From an uncultured Niabella sp. (GTDB taxonomy: Bacteria; Bacteroidota; Bacteroidia; Chitinophagales; Chitinophagaceae), in assembly GCA_934486785.1 (NCBI GenBank), contig CAKSQK010000002.1, positions 62,001 through 126,000 of the forward strand: a DNA stretch of 64,000 bases. The letters run 5' to 3'. Numbering within the stretch: the first letter of the stretch is position 1; each line of letters opens with the position of its first letter. The translations under genes were made by a program, and so were the position numbers. The notes below the pieces were generated by a model. It saw nothing but the letters and a program-made list of their open reading frames with translations, had not been told where the DNA came from and did no database searches. This document shows, piece after piece, positions 27,592 to 36,824 of the stretch.

Positions 27592-29718
27592 TTATTGTGC
27601 CACCGCGTAAATGCTCAACCCGCTAAGGTCAACTTTTACCAATTGCTTTTTGCCAGAGCTGGTTATGGCCACAGCCCTTGCAACATCTTTCAGTTCAGGG
27701 CTGTACAAATCTAATGCAGGCAGTTGCAATCTTGCTCGGTCTATTTCAAAAACCAGGTTGTTATTTTGTATTGTTGATTCTATTGTTGTAATCACTGGCT
27801 GCCCGCTAATGTCCTTTACGGTTGGGTGTGGGTTTGCCTTCATTTTAGAATTCAAAAAATGCAGAACCATTTTATCTCCATATCTGCGCGCGCGTACACA
27901 CCAGCCGGCATCGCCTGATATTTGCCTGATTGCCGGTTTAAATTTACCTTCCGCAATCAACAGATCAATCGGCTGTGCTTTCGTTGCTGTTTCAACAATG
28001 TGCAGGTTCCGGTATTTCTTTTTCAACAATCTGTCAGACAGTGGTACACTTCTTTTAAAACCTTTCTCGTCGTGAGTACCAAAAGGCAATGCCAGCCAGG
28101 CCGTACCTCCTTTAGATACATATTTTTCAATGGCATTGTATTGTGCATCACTCAAACATGCCACACTGTCCAGTATTAAAGGTGTTTTTTCTGATGACAG
28201 CATCTCTTCATCTGCAAGCTCTCTGTAGCGTACAAACCTGTAGCCCACGTTGGTTTCAGCCAGATGCTTAGACCAAGCTTTTACTTTATCCCATTGCTCT
28301 TTACCGTTTTCGTCGCGCCAGCCATTCATACGACAATAATAATTGTACACCAGCCTGGCTTCAACAAAGTCTTTAGATTTATAATGATTCAGATCACTAC
28401 ATTTAACCTCCCAGTTATTCACCTCCATGATCATTTCTTCCAACTCCATTGCATCTACCGGATCTTCTGAAAGCCTTTGGTGAAAAGTGCTGGCCCAGTT
28501 GGCCACTCCCCAAAATCTTGCAAGCGCCCAACCCATGTAACCGCCATCTTTATAAATAGTATAGCTCAATGCCATTGCAGGTGCAAATCCGCGCTTTTCG
28601 GCAATATCTTTCTGTTGCAATGCTTCTGCATCTTTTTCAAGCCAGTTGACGCTGCGGATATTGGTACCCACATTTTCAAGCATGTAAAAATCAAGTATAT
28701 CAGCAATGCGCTCCAGGTTCAGCGAAATGGCGTTCAACGTTATGGGACCCGTGCTGGAGCAACAGGTAAGCATTGGTTTATCCTCAATAATATCTTTACA
28801 CAGTTTCACGTGGTCTGCAATCACATCATCTTTCATTTTGATCCAGTCGCGAAAAACAGGGTTCTCATAATTGCCCCATAGCAACATGGGTTTCGTGGTA
28901 TCACCCCAAAAACTCTTATCCGTTGTTGGAGGAATTTCATGACCGTAATCCCTTTGAAATCTCTCTCTGCAAAATTTACAACCACATGCTCGCAATCCCA
29001 CATAGTCACACATATCATCTATTTCATACCCGTCAAAATTCACTTCTCGCACCAACCTTTGTAAATATTTTTTATGCATATCTAAAAAGCCTGGATTGTT
29101 GTGACAAAATGCTTCCATCTGATACTGGCGTGCATATCCCCTGCTGCCGTCAAATAAGTCTACCTCACAAATTTCCTGGAACAAATGCCCTTCGTACTGC
29201 GCGTGCTTTGCAGCCTGCTCATCATGAAACAATAATATATGATGGCGCTGCGTGCGGTGCAGCTTGTCAAACTCCTCTTTACCACGCGGACGCTCCACGT
29301 GATTGCACGAGTAGTGCTCAATAAATTTAATATTGTATTGATGCAACTCTTCTTTTACTGCAGCAAAGTATTCATTCAACTGTCCAAAATAATTGGCAAA
29401 GTCAAACCTGATATGAAAACCATAATTCATGGCCGTATCTATATTGGCCCTGGCAAAACCTTCGGCACGGCGCTTTACTTTATCACGAATAGCCTTTTGA
29501 TTCCATTGCAGGTCTTCTATCGAATTCCACCAGCTTGCCACACGGCGCGGCACAAAAGGTATATCCGGTTTGCCACCCGGTACAAAAAGCGCTGCGCCAC
29601 TTTCTCTTTTAAAAACTTCTGATGCAATGGATGGCACTGAACTACTAAGCCCAAGACCCAGGCCTGATAATGCTGATAACTTTATAAAATCTCTACGACT
29701 GTTACTGTTATGGCTCAT
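27592..29718 (-). CDS. Tat-exported TIM-barrel protein, GHL6-like with GATase-like domain
   Basis: The 708-residue protein begins with a twin-arginine signal (NSRRDFIKLSALSGLG). The N-terminal half is a TIM barrel related to hypothetical glycosyl hydrolase 6 proteins: VNFDGYEIDDMCDY, followed by the cysteine-rich ACGCKFCRERF, which could hold a structural metal. Residues about 480-580 look like the flavodoxin/glutamine-amidotransferase-like domain that follows the barrel in beta-galactosidase relatives (DSVACLSDAQYNAIEKY, GGTAWLALPFG). The tail is beta-rich. It is first gene of the locus 2 hydrolase operon, and the promoter box TAGATTTG (29760-29753) and operator site 3 are directly upstream. 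Substrate unknown. Confidence 0.7.
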   Translation of the reverse strand: MSHNSNSRRDFIKLSALSGLGLGLSSSVPSIASEVFKRESGAALFVPGGKPDIPFVPRRVASWWNSIEDLQWNQKAIRDKVKRRAEGFARANIDTAMNYGFHIRFDFANYFGQLNEYFAAVKEELHQYNIKFIEHYSCNHVERPRGKEEFDKLHRTQRHHILLFHDEQAAKHAQYEGHLFQEICEVDLFDGSRGYARQYQMEAFCHNNPGFLDMHKKYLQRLVREVNFDGYEIDDMCDYVGLRACGCKFCRERFQRDYGHEIPPTTDKSFWGDTTKPMLLWGNYENPVFRDWIKMKDDVIADHVKLCKDIIEDKPMLTCCSSTGPITLNAISLNLERIADILDFYMLENVGTNIRSVNWLEKDAEALQQKDIAEKRGFAPAMALSYTIYKDGGYMGWALARFWGVANWASTFHQRLSEDPVDAMELEEMIMEVNNWEVKCSDLNHYKSKDFVEARLVYNYYCRMNGWRDENGKEQWDKVKAWSKHLAETNVGYRFVRYRELADEEMLSSEKTPLILDSVACLSDAQYNAIEKYVSKGGTAWLALPFGTHDEKGFKRSVPLSDRLLKKKYRNLHIVETATKAQPIDLLIAEGKFKPAIRQISGDAGWCVRARRYGDKMVLHFLNSKMKANPHPTVKDISGQPVITTIESTIQNNNLVFEIDRARLQLPALDLYSPELKDVARAVAITSSGKKQLVKVDLSGLSIYAVAQ

Positions 29719-29752
29719 ACGTTATGATATGGTGATGTCAATTTCGCAGAAA

Positions 29753-29790
29753 CAAATCTAAGGATTTTTGGGTACGTACACGTATTTTTG
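29753..29790. promoter_or_regulatory. divergent promoter region with operator site 3
   Basis: The operator GGGTACGTACACGTAT (29770-29785) lies between two exact -7 boxes: TAGATTTG on the minus strand (29760-29753) for the gene at 27592-29718, and TATTTTTG on the plus strand (29783-29790) for the dehydrogenase gene at 29861. A regulator bound here could control both directions. No clear TTTG -33 element is found at the standard distance on either side, which fits a promoter that needs an activator or a weak one. Confidence 0.6.
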
Positions 29791-29860
29791 GCAAAAAAGA
29801 TTTTTTTTAGTTTAAATCTAATATTTTTACCGAATATTAATCACCCTTTTATTCAACTCG

Positions 29861-31960
29861 ATGAACTGCAAAAAATTGTTTTTACCTGTTGTTTGTGTAT
29901 GGATCCTGTCTGCTATGTTTAGCTCGTGTAAGCAAAGCCGCTATCCCGAAGCGCTTTCCCCACAGGATGCTTTAAAAGCCCTGACCGTAGCAGAGGGATA
30001 TAAAGTAGAATTATTTGCAAGCGAGCCTTTTGTGTTTGACCCGGTAGCAATGGAGTTTGACGAAAATGGCAATTGCTATGTAGCACTCATGCCAAATGCA
30101 CCCTACACGCCCAAGCCAGGAGAAGAAAAAGGAGAAATCAGGGTGTTATTTGATATGAATAACGACGGCACAATTGACTCGTCTGTTGTATTTGCTGATA
30201 AACTTTCGGAAGCAACAAGTATTTTGCCTTGGAAAGGCGGTCTGCTGGTTACTGCAGCACCTGATATATTATATTTAAAAGATACCAATGGCGATTTCAA
30301 GGCAGATATTAGGGAAAAATTATTTACTGGATTTTTTAAAGACAATTACGAAACGCAAATTTCAAATCTTCAGTTTTCAGTTGATAATTGGATTTATGCC
30401 AACAACCGTGGCCAGGATGGAGATATAACTTATGTACCAGGCCCGGGTAACACTTCCTTAAATGTAAAAGGCGGAGATTTTCGTTTCAGGTTAGACAAAA
30501 ACCTGTTTGAAAATGAAACTGGCCCAGGGCAGTTTGGACAGGATATTGATTTTTACGGCAACAGATTTATTACTGAAAATTCCATCCCCATACAGCAAAT
30601 GTTGATAGCATGGCGTTACACACACAGGCACCCATACATGCCATCCACGCGCTCAATGAAAAATATTGCTGCATATCCTGACTCTATGTACCAGGTTTCT
30701 AAAACGCCCTACTGGCGCGCAGAAAGAACCAAAAAAAGGAACAAGGAATTTCAGGAAAAAAAACTCAATCGCATTGAATATGAAAGGGGAAAATTTACTG
30801 GCTGCAGCGGAGGAACTTTTTACGTGGGTGATAAAATGCCTGAGCTGTATGGCAACTTTTTTATAGGTGAAGTGGCAGGTAATCTGGCACACAGAAGTAT
30901 AATAGAAGCGCCGCAGGACAGTAGTTATTTTATTGCCAAACGTGCCCCGACTGAGCAAAGCAGCGAATTCATTTATTCAAAAGATTCTTGGTTTAGGCCG
31001 GTAAATTATACAACTGCACCAGACGGTTATTTTTATATGCTTGATTTTTACCGGCAGCATATTGAAACACCTGTTTCCATTCCTGAAGATTTGCAAAAGG
31101 ATATGGATTTTATGAAAGGCACAGATAAAGGCCGCATTTATCGCATCATGCCAGCAAATGCTACTTATCAATTTACAAAACCCAACCTTGGCAAAATGAG
31201 CAGCATTGAACTGGCGGGTTTGCTTTCTCACACCAACGAATGGTATGCCATTACCGCGCACAGGCTGCTTGTAGAAAGGCAGGACCGCTCAGTAATCGCC
31301 ACCATACAAAACATATTAAATCAAAGCACCAGCGATAAAGCGCGCCTGCATGCATTGTATGTGCTGGAGGCGCTGGATGCATTAAACGCAACGATCGTAA
31401 AAAAAGCCATGCAGGATGCATCTCCCGGCGTAAGATATAATGCTGCCATACTTGCCGAGCGTTTTCCTGATTGTTATAGTGGCCTGGTTTTACTAAGCAA
31501 AGACCCTGTTGCCAAAGTTGTATTACAGGCTACTTTAAGCATAGGTGAATTTAAGAACAACAACAGCCAGCCTGTTTATATTGACGTGTTAAACAGGTAT
31601 GGGCACGACAGAAGTTTTCAAATGGCTGTGCTGAGCACAGATGCAGGCTCATCTCCTTCATTGTTGAAAGCCTGGTTACAAAGCCCGCAGGGAAGCGACA
31701 CTTCAAAACCTGCAAACGATTTTGTACAAGACCTTTCTTACATTGTGGGCTCAAGGTTTGATAAAGCACAGGTTAAAACCCTTTTAGAATTATTAAATAC
31801 ACCTTTGGCTGCATCCAAAAAAGCTCCTATGCTAAGAGGCTTACGGCGCGGATTTGAAAACTCAAAAAATGCCGACTCTGTTTTTAAGGCAAAAGCCAAA
31901 AGCTGGGGCAGCCTTGAGCAACAGGCATTAGCAGATACTATAATTCAACATTTTAAATAA
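29861..31960 (+). CDS. PVC-type membrane-bound dehydrogenase-domain lipoprotein with HEAT repeats, no heme motif
   Basis: The 699-residue lipoprotein (lipobox FSSC) begins, after the signal, with the PVC-type dehydrogenase/propeller domain: VAEGYKVELFASEP, DPVAMEFDENGNCYVAL, GEIRVLFDMNNDGTID, NLQFSVDNWIYANNRG, GPGQFGQDIDFYGN, CSGGTFYVGDKMPE and APDGYFYMLDFYRQHIETP. Residues about 470-660 are HEAT-like helical repeats (ARLHALYVLEALDALN, PGVRYNAAILAERFP). Related proteins usually end with a c-type heme domain; no CxxCH is present here. The HiPIP gene 15 bases downstream could serve as the electron acceptor instead (inference). It is a candidate sugar or alcohol dehydrogenase outside the cytoplasm. 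Confidence 0.8.
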   Translation: MNCKKLFLPVVCVWILSAMFSSCKQSRYPEALSPQDALKALTVAEGYKVELFASEPFVFDPVAMEFDENGNCYVALMPNAPYTPKPGEEKGEIRVLFDMNNDGTIDSSVVFADKLSEATSILPWKGGLLVTAAPDILYLKDTNGDFKADIREKLFTGFFKDNYETQISNLQFSVDNWIYANNRGQDGDITYVPGPGNTSLNVKGGDFRFRLDKNLFENETGPGQFGQDIDFYGNRFITENSIPIQQMLIAWRYTHRHPYMPSTRSMKNIAAYPDSMYQVSKTPYWRAERTKKRNKEFQEKKLNRIEYERGKFTGCSGGTFYVGDKMPELYGNFFIGEVAGNLAHRSIIEAPQDSSYFIAKRAPTEQSSEFIYSKDSWFRPVNYTTAPDGYFYMLDFYRQHIETPVSIPEDLQKDMDFMKGTDKGRIYRIMPANATYQFTKPNLGKMSSIELAGLLSHTNEWYAITAHRLLVERQDRSVIATIQNILNQSTSDKARLHALYVLEALDALNATIVKKAMQDASPGVRYNAAILAERFPDCYSGLVLLSKDPVAKVVLQATLSIGEFKNNNSQPVYIDVLNRYGHDRSFQMAVLSTDAGSSPSLLKAWLQSPQGSDTSKPANDFVQDLSYIVGSRFDKAQVKTLLELLNTPLAASKKAPMLRGLRRGFENSKNADSVFKAKAKSWGSLEQQALADTIIQHFK

Positions 31961-31975
31961 ACAACGTTGTCAATC

Positions 31976-32356
31976 ATGAACGAGCAATTGTCAAGAAAAA
32001 AATTTATTTCTAAATGCGCAGGATATGCCGGCGCTTTTATAGGCGGCGTGTTCCTGCTGAATAGCTGTAAGCCTGACGACAGCAAACCAGCAGATGCAGC
32101 CGGTGGCGCAAATAAGCCTAAATCAATGGTAGAGCCTGAACATTGCAATGATGTAACCGGCTTAAGCTCTGATGAGATTGAGAAAAGAAAAAGTTTAGGT
32201 TATGTAGAACAAGCTCCATCTCCCGATATGCGCTGCGATGTATGTAAATTGTATTTTCCTCCGGCAGAAGGCGCAAAATGCGGAACCTGCTCCCTGTTTA
32301 AAGGCCCGGTAGATGCAGCGGCAAGCTGCACTTATTTTGCTCCACTTGATGCATAA
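31976..32356 (+). CDS. high-potential iron-sulfur protein (HiPIP)
   Basis: This 126-residue electron carrier has the HiPIP cysteine pattern in its C-terminal third: Cys87-x2-Cys90-x14-Cys105-x12-Cys118, with an extra Cys102 in KCGTC. These hold one [4Fe-4S] cluster with a high redox potential. The N-terminus SRKKFISKCAGYAG is a Tat-like signal with KK in place of RR, and VFLLNSC may be a lipobox, so it is exported after folding. I start at ATG 31976; the frame extends to a TTG at 31967. It lies between the PVC-type dehydrogenase and the TMEM220-like gene with gaps of 15 and 5 bases, so they form one operon. Confidence 0.85.
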   Translation: MNEQLSRKKFISKCAGYAGAFIGGVFLLNSCKPDDSKPADAAGGANKPKSMVEPEHCNDVTGLSSDEIEKRKSLGYVEQAPSPDMRCDVCKLYFPPAEGAKCGTCSLFKGPVDAAASCTYFAPLDA

Positions 32357-32361
32357 GTTCA

Positions 32362-32739
32362 ATGAAGGCGCTCAACATTTTTTTTATCATCATTTTTATT
32401 GCATCGGCAGTATTGCAATATAATGATCCTGATCCTGCCACCTGGATACTGCTTTATCTGTATGCTGCCTGGCTGTGTTATGCCGCTATTAAAGGACGGT
32501 ATACACCCGCGTTATATTACCTGGGATTGATCGTTTACACAGCCTATGCTGTTTATTTGTTTTTTGACAAAGATGGCGTGCTGAGCTGGAGTACCGAGCA
32601 TAACGCGGAAAATATTATGCAAAGCATGAAAGCAACCAAACCCTGGATAGAAGAAACAAGGGAATTTGGCGGCCTGCTGATTTGCATGATTGCACTGATA
32701 GTGAATATGCGGTATTCATCCCGCCGCAGGCAGAAATAA
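32362..32739 (+). CDS. TMEM220-family membrane protein
   Basis: The 125-residue protein has four predicted membrane helices (MKALNIFFIIIFIASAVLQ; WILLYLYAAWLCYAA; ALYYLGLIVYTAYAVYLFF; FGGLLICMIALIVN). The loop QYNDPDPATWILLYL after the first helix is the characteristic motif of the TMEM220 family. The C-terminus SSRRRQK is basic and probably cytoplasmic. Function is unknown. It follows the HiPIP gene by five bases, so it may anchor or serve the dehydrogenase-HiPIP electron chain, which is inference from position only. Confidence 0.8.
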   Translation: MKALNIFFIIIFIASAVLQYNDPDPATWILLYLYAAWLCYAAIKGRYTPALYYLGLIVYTAYAVYLFFDKDGVLSWSTEHNAENIMQSMKATKPWIEETREFGGLLICMIALIVNMRYSSRRRQK

Positions 32740-32821
32740 TTTTTATTCAGCATACCGCTTCTTGTTCAACTGTTTTTTTTATTAATACTGTAAAAAATTA
32801 TTTACTGTTGATAAATTTCAG

Positions 32822-32845
32822 TATTTTTGAGGTACGTACACGGTT
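32822..32845 (+). promoter_or_regulatory. promoter box and operator site 4
   Basis: An exact TATTTTTG -7 box (32822-32829) is followed at once by AGGTACGTACACGGTT (32830-32845), which shares the 11-base GGTACGTACAC with site 3. The operator would cover the transcription start. It lies 170 bases before the DegT gene at 33008. The remainder of the 268-base gap is AT-rich and holds no gene. Confidence 0.6.
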
Positions 32846-33007
32846 TACAGGATTGAGCTGCCGGTTTTGTTAAGAAAGGTTATTTATAAAGGTTTGCCAT
32901 TACATATTTCAGCTTAAAGGAAAATTGAATCTGGTTTAAATACAGAAAATTGTTTAGAAACATCGCATCAAATCATACATAAACATTATTACATAAAAAA
33001 TCGTCAC

Positions 33008-34381
33008 ATGAAAAAAAATGAAATCAGCCGCCGTCATTTTTTAAGCACGGCTGCAGTAGCTACTGCCGGGGTAGCCGTATCGGGTTTTACACCCAACTTT
33101 GTAAGTTCAAAAAATACATCAGATAAGCCCGCGCTGCTTGGCGGAACGCCTGTCCGCGCCAATAAAAAATGGCAGCAGTGGCCACAATGGGATAAGAAGT
33201 ACAATCCAAAAATGAACGAAGTGATGGAAAGCCTTACCTGGTCGCGCAGCCGTAATGTGAGCCAGTTTGAAAAGAAATGGGCTGAAACGCACGGTATGAA
33301 ACACTGCCTGACCACTGTTAACGGAACAAACGCTTTAAGCGCCGCATGGATGCAATCTGGCATCGGACCCGGCGACGAAGTGATCTGCTCTCCTTACACA
33401 TTCAGCGCATCTATATTTGGTATTCTTTACAAAGGCGCCATGCCGGTTTTTGCAGATATCAATCCTGCAACGTTTCAGATAGATCCCGAACAGATCAAAA
33501 AGAAGATCACACCCAGAACCAAAGGCATTCTGCCAGTTCATATTTGCGGTTATCCTTCCGACATGCCGGCCATTATGAAGATTGCCAAAGAACATAAATT
33601 GTTCGTTGTAGAAGACGCCTGCCAGGCGCACCTTGCAGAGATTGGCGGCCAGAAAGTAGGAACATTTGGCAATGCCGGATGCTTTAGTTTTCAGGCATCA
33701 AAAAACCTTCCTATTGGTGAAGGCGGCGCTATTCTTACAAACGATACTGATTATTATGACCGTCTTTATTCATATCACAATTTTGGTTATGCATCTGGTT
33801 CCGTATCAGGGCAAATCAGTGCTATTACTGCACTCATCCTCGCCAATAAGATCCGCATGGCAGAGTACCAGGCAGTGATTGGATTGTGCCAGATGGAGAG
33901 ACTTCAGGAGCTGCACAAGCTAAGGAATGAGAACGGCGCTTACCTGAACGAAAAACTCAAGGCGTATCCGGGCGTCACTCCGGTGCAATTGCATAAGGGA
34001 GCCACATCTGCATCTTATTACATTTATGCGATGGTGTACAACCAGGATAAAATGGACGGTCTGCCACGCAAACGCTTTATTGAAGCGATGAATGCCGAAG
34101 GTGTTCCTGTAGGAACCGGCTATCCCAATGATCCTCTTTATACACAACCGATGTTAAAAGAAGTGTTCAATTCAGAAATTTACAGAAAGTGTTACTCTTC
34201 AAAAGAGTTGGATTTTGAACAATACAAACAAAAAAACCATTGTCCTTCTTTGATCAAAACCTATAACTCTGCACTTTGGATATGGAATGGCGGTATGATG
34301 ATCGGATCAAAATCTGATATGGATGATGTGATCAACGCTGTGGACAAAATCCATAATAATATTGCAAAGCTGAAGCAATAG
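33008..34381 (+). CDS. Tat-exported DegT/DnrJ/EryC1/StrS-type aminotransferase 2
   Basis: This PLP enzyme of 457 residues belongs with those at 12792 and 39659. The signal is ISRRHFLSTAAVATAG. PLP-binding motifs are intact: VNGTNALSAA, SPYTFSAS, the aspartate of VEDACQAH (D203), and the Schiff-base lysine of FSFQASKNLPIGEGG (K232). The N-terminal region after the signal has KKWQQWPQWD, the tryptophan-rich segment that the other two copies share in modified form. It is the first gene of a plus-strand unit with the TIM-barrel gene and the SGNH hydrolase, and is directly under operator site 4. The expected reaction is a reversible amino transfer between an amino acid and a keto sugar or cyclitol. 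Confidence 0.9.
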   Translation: MKKNEISRRHFLSTAAVATAGVAVSGFTPNFVSSKNTSDKPALLGGTPVRANKKWQQWPQWDKKYNPKMNEVMESLTWSRSRNVSQFEKKWAETHGMKHCLTTVNGTNALSAAWMQSGIGPGDEVICSPYTFSASIFGILYKGAMPVFADINPATFQIDPEQIKKKITPRTKGILPVHICGYPSDMPAIMKIAKEHKLFVVEDACQAHLAEIGGQKVGTFGNAGCFSFQASKNLPIGEGGAILTNDTDYYDRLYSYHNFGYASGSVSGQISAITALILANKIRMAEYQAVIGLCQMERLQELHKLRNENGAYLNEKLKAYPGVTPVQLHKGATSASYYIYAMVYNQDKMDGLPRKRFIEAMNAEGVPVGTGYPNDPLYTQPMLKEVFNSEIYRKCYSSKELDFEQYKQKNHCPSLIKTYNSALWIWNGGMMIGSKSDMDDVINAVDKIHNNIAKLKQ

Positions 34382-34526
34382 ACATTGGGCTTTGCATACT
34401 TTGATGCCTGTTTAAATTATTGTGAAAGAAAGCGATCTATTTTGCAGTAAGTTTAAACAGGCTTTTTGCCATATAATTTATATGCCAATAATGATACTGA
34501 AATCCGCAATTATTAATATCAGACAG

Positions 34527-35942
34527 ATGAAGAGAATAAATTACTTGATAAGTGCAACACTACTATGGGTATTAACTGCATATACAGCATTTAGCCAGCA
34601 CACCACAGGAATTGAATGGAAATACAACAATGGTTGGGCTTTACAAAAAGCACCTTTAAATAATACATTTGAAAAATTTTTTGCTATTGGAACCTGGCAT
34701 CTACCGGGGTATATATTTTCTGACTCTTTTGAAACTGATAAACAAGATTATGAAAAACGAGCATCGGTGTTTAAACAACGTGCCGCATCTTTCAACATGG
34801 TATTTACCAACCCTGGTCAACAGAGAGAATACATGTCTGATAAAATAAAAATTCTCAATCCATTTTCTGCCATCCTTCACAACTTTATAGATCAGGCTGG
34901 TAATTACCATAAGGGTAAAGATAAGGACTACTACAGAAGCCAGGATATGAAAAAGGTGGTAACAGATGTTGCTTTTGAAAAACATCTTGATTTAGAAATC
35001 AATAAACTTTTAGTAAAATTTCGGGATCAAAAACATATTTATTCCCATATTGACGAAATTGCTTTAGGAGGGGTAAGCAAATGGGCCATACCACCATCTG
35101 TAGGGGCAAAAATTACTGAAAGGGCCAAACAAAACGACAATAATGCTCTGGTTTTTGTTGATCTGGTGGGGCATAGCAGAGGCAGTACTTATTTATTTGA
35201 ACAGGAATATTTGAAAACGCATAAAGAACTACCTACAGCTCCACCTTATGAAAAAATAGATAAGAGAGCCCTCGAATCGGAAATCCCTTTACTGGGTTTC
35301 TCTCAAGCTTATAATGGCTTGCCGGTTTATCAATTTCATGATGGTAAATACTCATACACAGAATACGATGCAGAAACCCTTAAATCGATTTGGTATGAAA
35401 ATACAAAACAATTAGCTGCAGGATATAAAAAAAGCGGAGACGTATTTGGCATCAATGCTTTTCGAGATTTTTTTACGCATCCCATACTGGCTGGTATTAC
35501 CGTAGATGCTTTGAAAAATGCATTAGGGCCCCACACCCCTATTTGGTTATATTTTGACGGAAACGGGTATGCAAAACCAGCGCAGTTAACGCCGAAAGCG
35601 TATGTAAACATCGTAAAATGCCAGATTTATACATCAATTATTCATGGTGCTACCGGCATTTTATTTTGGAACGACTGGCGAAAAACATCTGAAGTCTTTG
35701 ACGCCCTGCTTCCCATGCTCGAAGAATTTAATAAAACAGTGCCTATTATTAAACTCCCAACCGTTCACACAAAAGTAGAAGGAGATTTGCATATTATGAT
35801 CAAGCAAAATTCGAAAGGAGAAAAATACATCATTGCTACGAATACAAGCAAAACAAAAAATGTGAAACTAAAAACACCTGAAGTTCCTGACAAAATATTG
35901 CAACCGGTAGAAGTATATATATCAAAAATCAACAACAGATAA
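34527..35942 (+). CDS. secreted TIM-barrel-like protein of unknown family
   Basis: The 471-residue protein has a signal peptide (MKRINYLISATLLWVL, ending TAFSQ). I chose ATG 34527 because the signal follows directly; the frame extends to 34422. The mature protein has strand-helix units like a glycosidase barrel: FAIGTWHLPGY, FNMVFTNPGQQ, HIYSHIDEIALGG, ALVFVDLVGHS, PIWLYFDGNGYAKP, and GATGILFWNDWRK, with a short beta-rich C-terminus (HIMIKQNSKGEKYIIATNTS). The acidic residues in HIDEIAL and WNDWRK are catalytic candidates. I do not recognise the family. It lies between the DegT and SGNH genes and is probably co-transcribed with them. Confidence 0.6.
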   Translation: MKRINYLISATLLWVLTAYTAFSQHTTGIEWKYNNGWALQKAPLNNTFEKFFAIGTWHLPGYIFSDSFETDKQDYEKRASVFKQRAASFNMVFTNPGQQREYMSDKIKILNPFSAILHNFIDQAGNYHKGKDKDYYRSQDMKKVVTDVAFEKHLDLEINKLLVKFRDQKHIYSHIDEIALGGVSKWAIPPSVGAKITERAKQNDNNALVFVDLVGHSRGSTYLFEQEYLKTHKELPTAPPYEKIDKRALESEIPLLGFSQAYNGLPVYQFHDGKYSYTEYDAETLKSIWYENTKQLAAGYKKSGDVFGINAFRDFFTHPILAGITVDALKNALGPHTPIWLYFDGNGYAKPAQLTPKAYVNIVKCQIYTSIIHGATGILFWNDWRKTSEVFDALLPMLEEFNKTVPIIKLPTVHTKVEGDLHIMIKQNSKGEKYIIATNTSKTKNVKLKTPEVPDKILQPVEVYISKINNR

Positions 35943-35969
35943 ATAACGGACATATAGAAACCATATATT

Positions 35970-36668
35970 ATGAGTAATATACTGACACTACTGATATTTA
36001 TTTTCACCTGTACAATAAGCTACAGCCAAAAGCCAATAACTATTGTGTGTTTCGGCAATTCTACCACGGCCTTTCGCAAAGGCGTAAACAAGGTGTATTC
36101 TGTAAGGTTACACGAAAAGTTAGACAGTGCAGGTATATCTAATCATGTCATCAACTCAGGTGTTGGCAGCAGCCATACAGGCTCCATAAAAGATAATGCT
36201 GTTGCCAAAGTGGTACATGCAATGGATCGCTTTGATACGGCAGTGCTCAAGCACCATGCAGACTGGGTAACGATTAATTTTGGCCTGAATGATGCCTATC
36301 AGGATAAAGGTCAAGGCACACCAGGACGCATTCCTTTAAAAAACTATAAAAACAATATCAGGCATTTCATCAAAAACGTAAGAAAACAAGGCAGCAAGGT
36401 TATTTTACTCACCCCTAATCCGCAAACCTCTACTTATGAAGAGTTTCGTCGGCAGAACGTGAAAACATATGCCGAAGCCATAAAAAAAATTGCAAAATGC
36501 AAAAACACCTATCTGATTGATACCTGGAAATTGTTTTATGACTGGGGCAAAGACAAGCCCGGCAATATTGACAGCCTGTTCCAGGACAAGCTGCATCCGA
36601 ACGACACGGGGCATGAACTGGTGGCGCAGGCTGTTTATGAGATCATAAAGAACTATTATCATCAATAA
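35970..36668 (+). CDS. secreted SGNH/GDSL hydrolase
   Basis: The 232-residue esterase has a signal peptide (ending ISYSQ) and all four SGNH blocks: the nucleophile Ser31 in VCFGNSTTA (GNS in place of the usual GDS), Gly in NSGVGSSHTG, Asn in NFGLND, and the Asp-His pair in DKLHPNDTGHE. Such enzymes remove acyl groups from sugars and glycans. It is last in the plus-strand unit started by the DegT gene, 27 bases after the TIM-barrel gene. Deacetylation of a substituted glycan is the likely task here, by analogy with esterases in other SusCD loci. Confidence 0.85.
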   Translation: MSNILTLLIFIFTCTISYSQKPITIVCFGNSTTAFRKGVNKVYSVRLHEKLDSAGISNHVINSGVGSSHTGSIKDNAVAKVVHAMDRFDTAVLKHHADWVTINFGLNDAYQDKGQGTPGRIPLKNYKNNIRHFIKNVRKQGSKVILLTPNPQTSTYEEFRRQNVKTYAEAIKKIAKCKNTYLIDTWKLFYDWGKDKPGNIDSLFQDKLHPNDTGHELVAQAVYEIIKNYYHQ

Positions 36669-36747
36669 CCAGCTTCGCCAATGCCAGGTAGCTTAGGAGA
36701 GCAAAGGAAACTGCAAAAGAAGGTCATTAACCAGCTCATTTCTATCA

Positions 36748-36774
36748 ATAAAAAAACCACCCTTTCAGGTGGCT
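36748..36774 (-). terminator. rho-independent terminator
   Basis: CCACC (36757-36761) pairs with GGTGG (36768-36772). In the minus-strand sense the stem is followed by TTTTTTT. It lies about 50 bases past the stop of the lipoprotein gene at 36825. The plus-strand SGNH gene ends 80 bases away on the other side. Confidence 0.75.
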
Positions 36775-36824
36775 ATGTAACTCTTTGAGTGGTTTAAAGA
36801 GTGGTTAAAAGTTAAACAATAATT

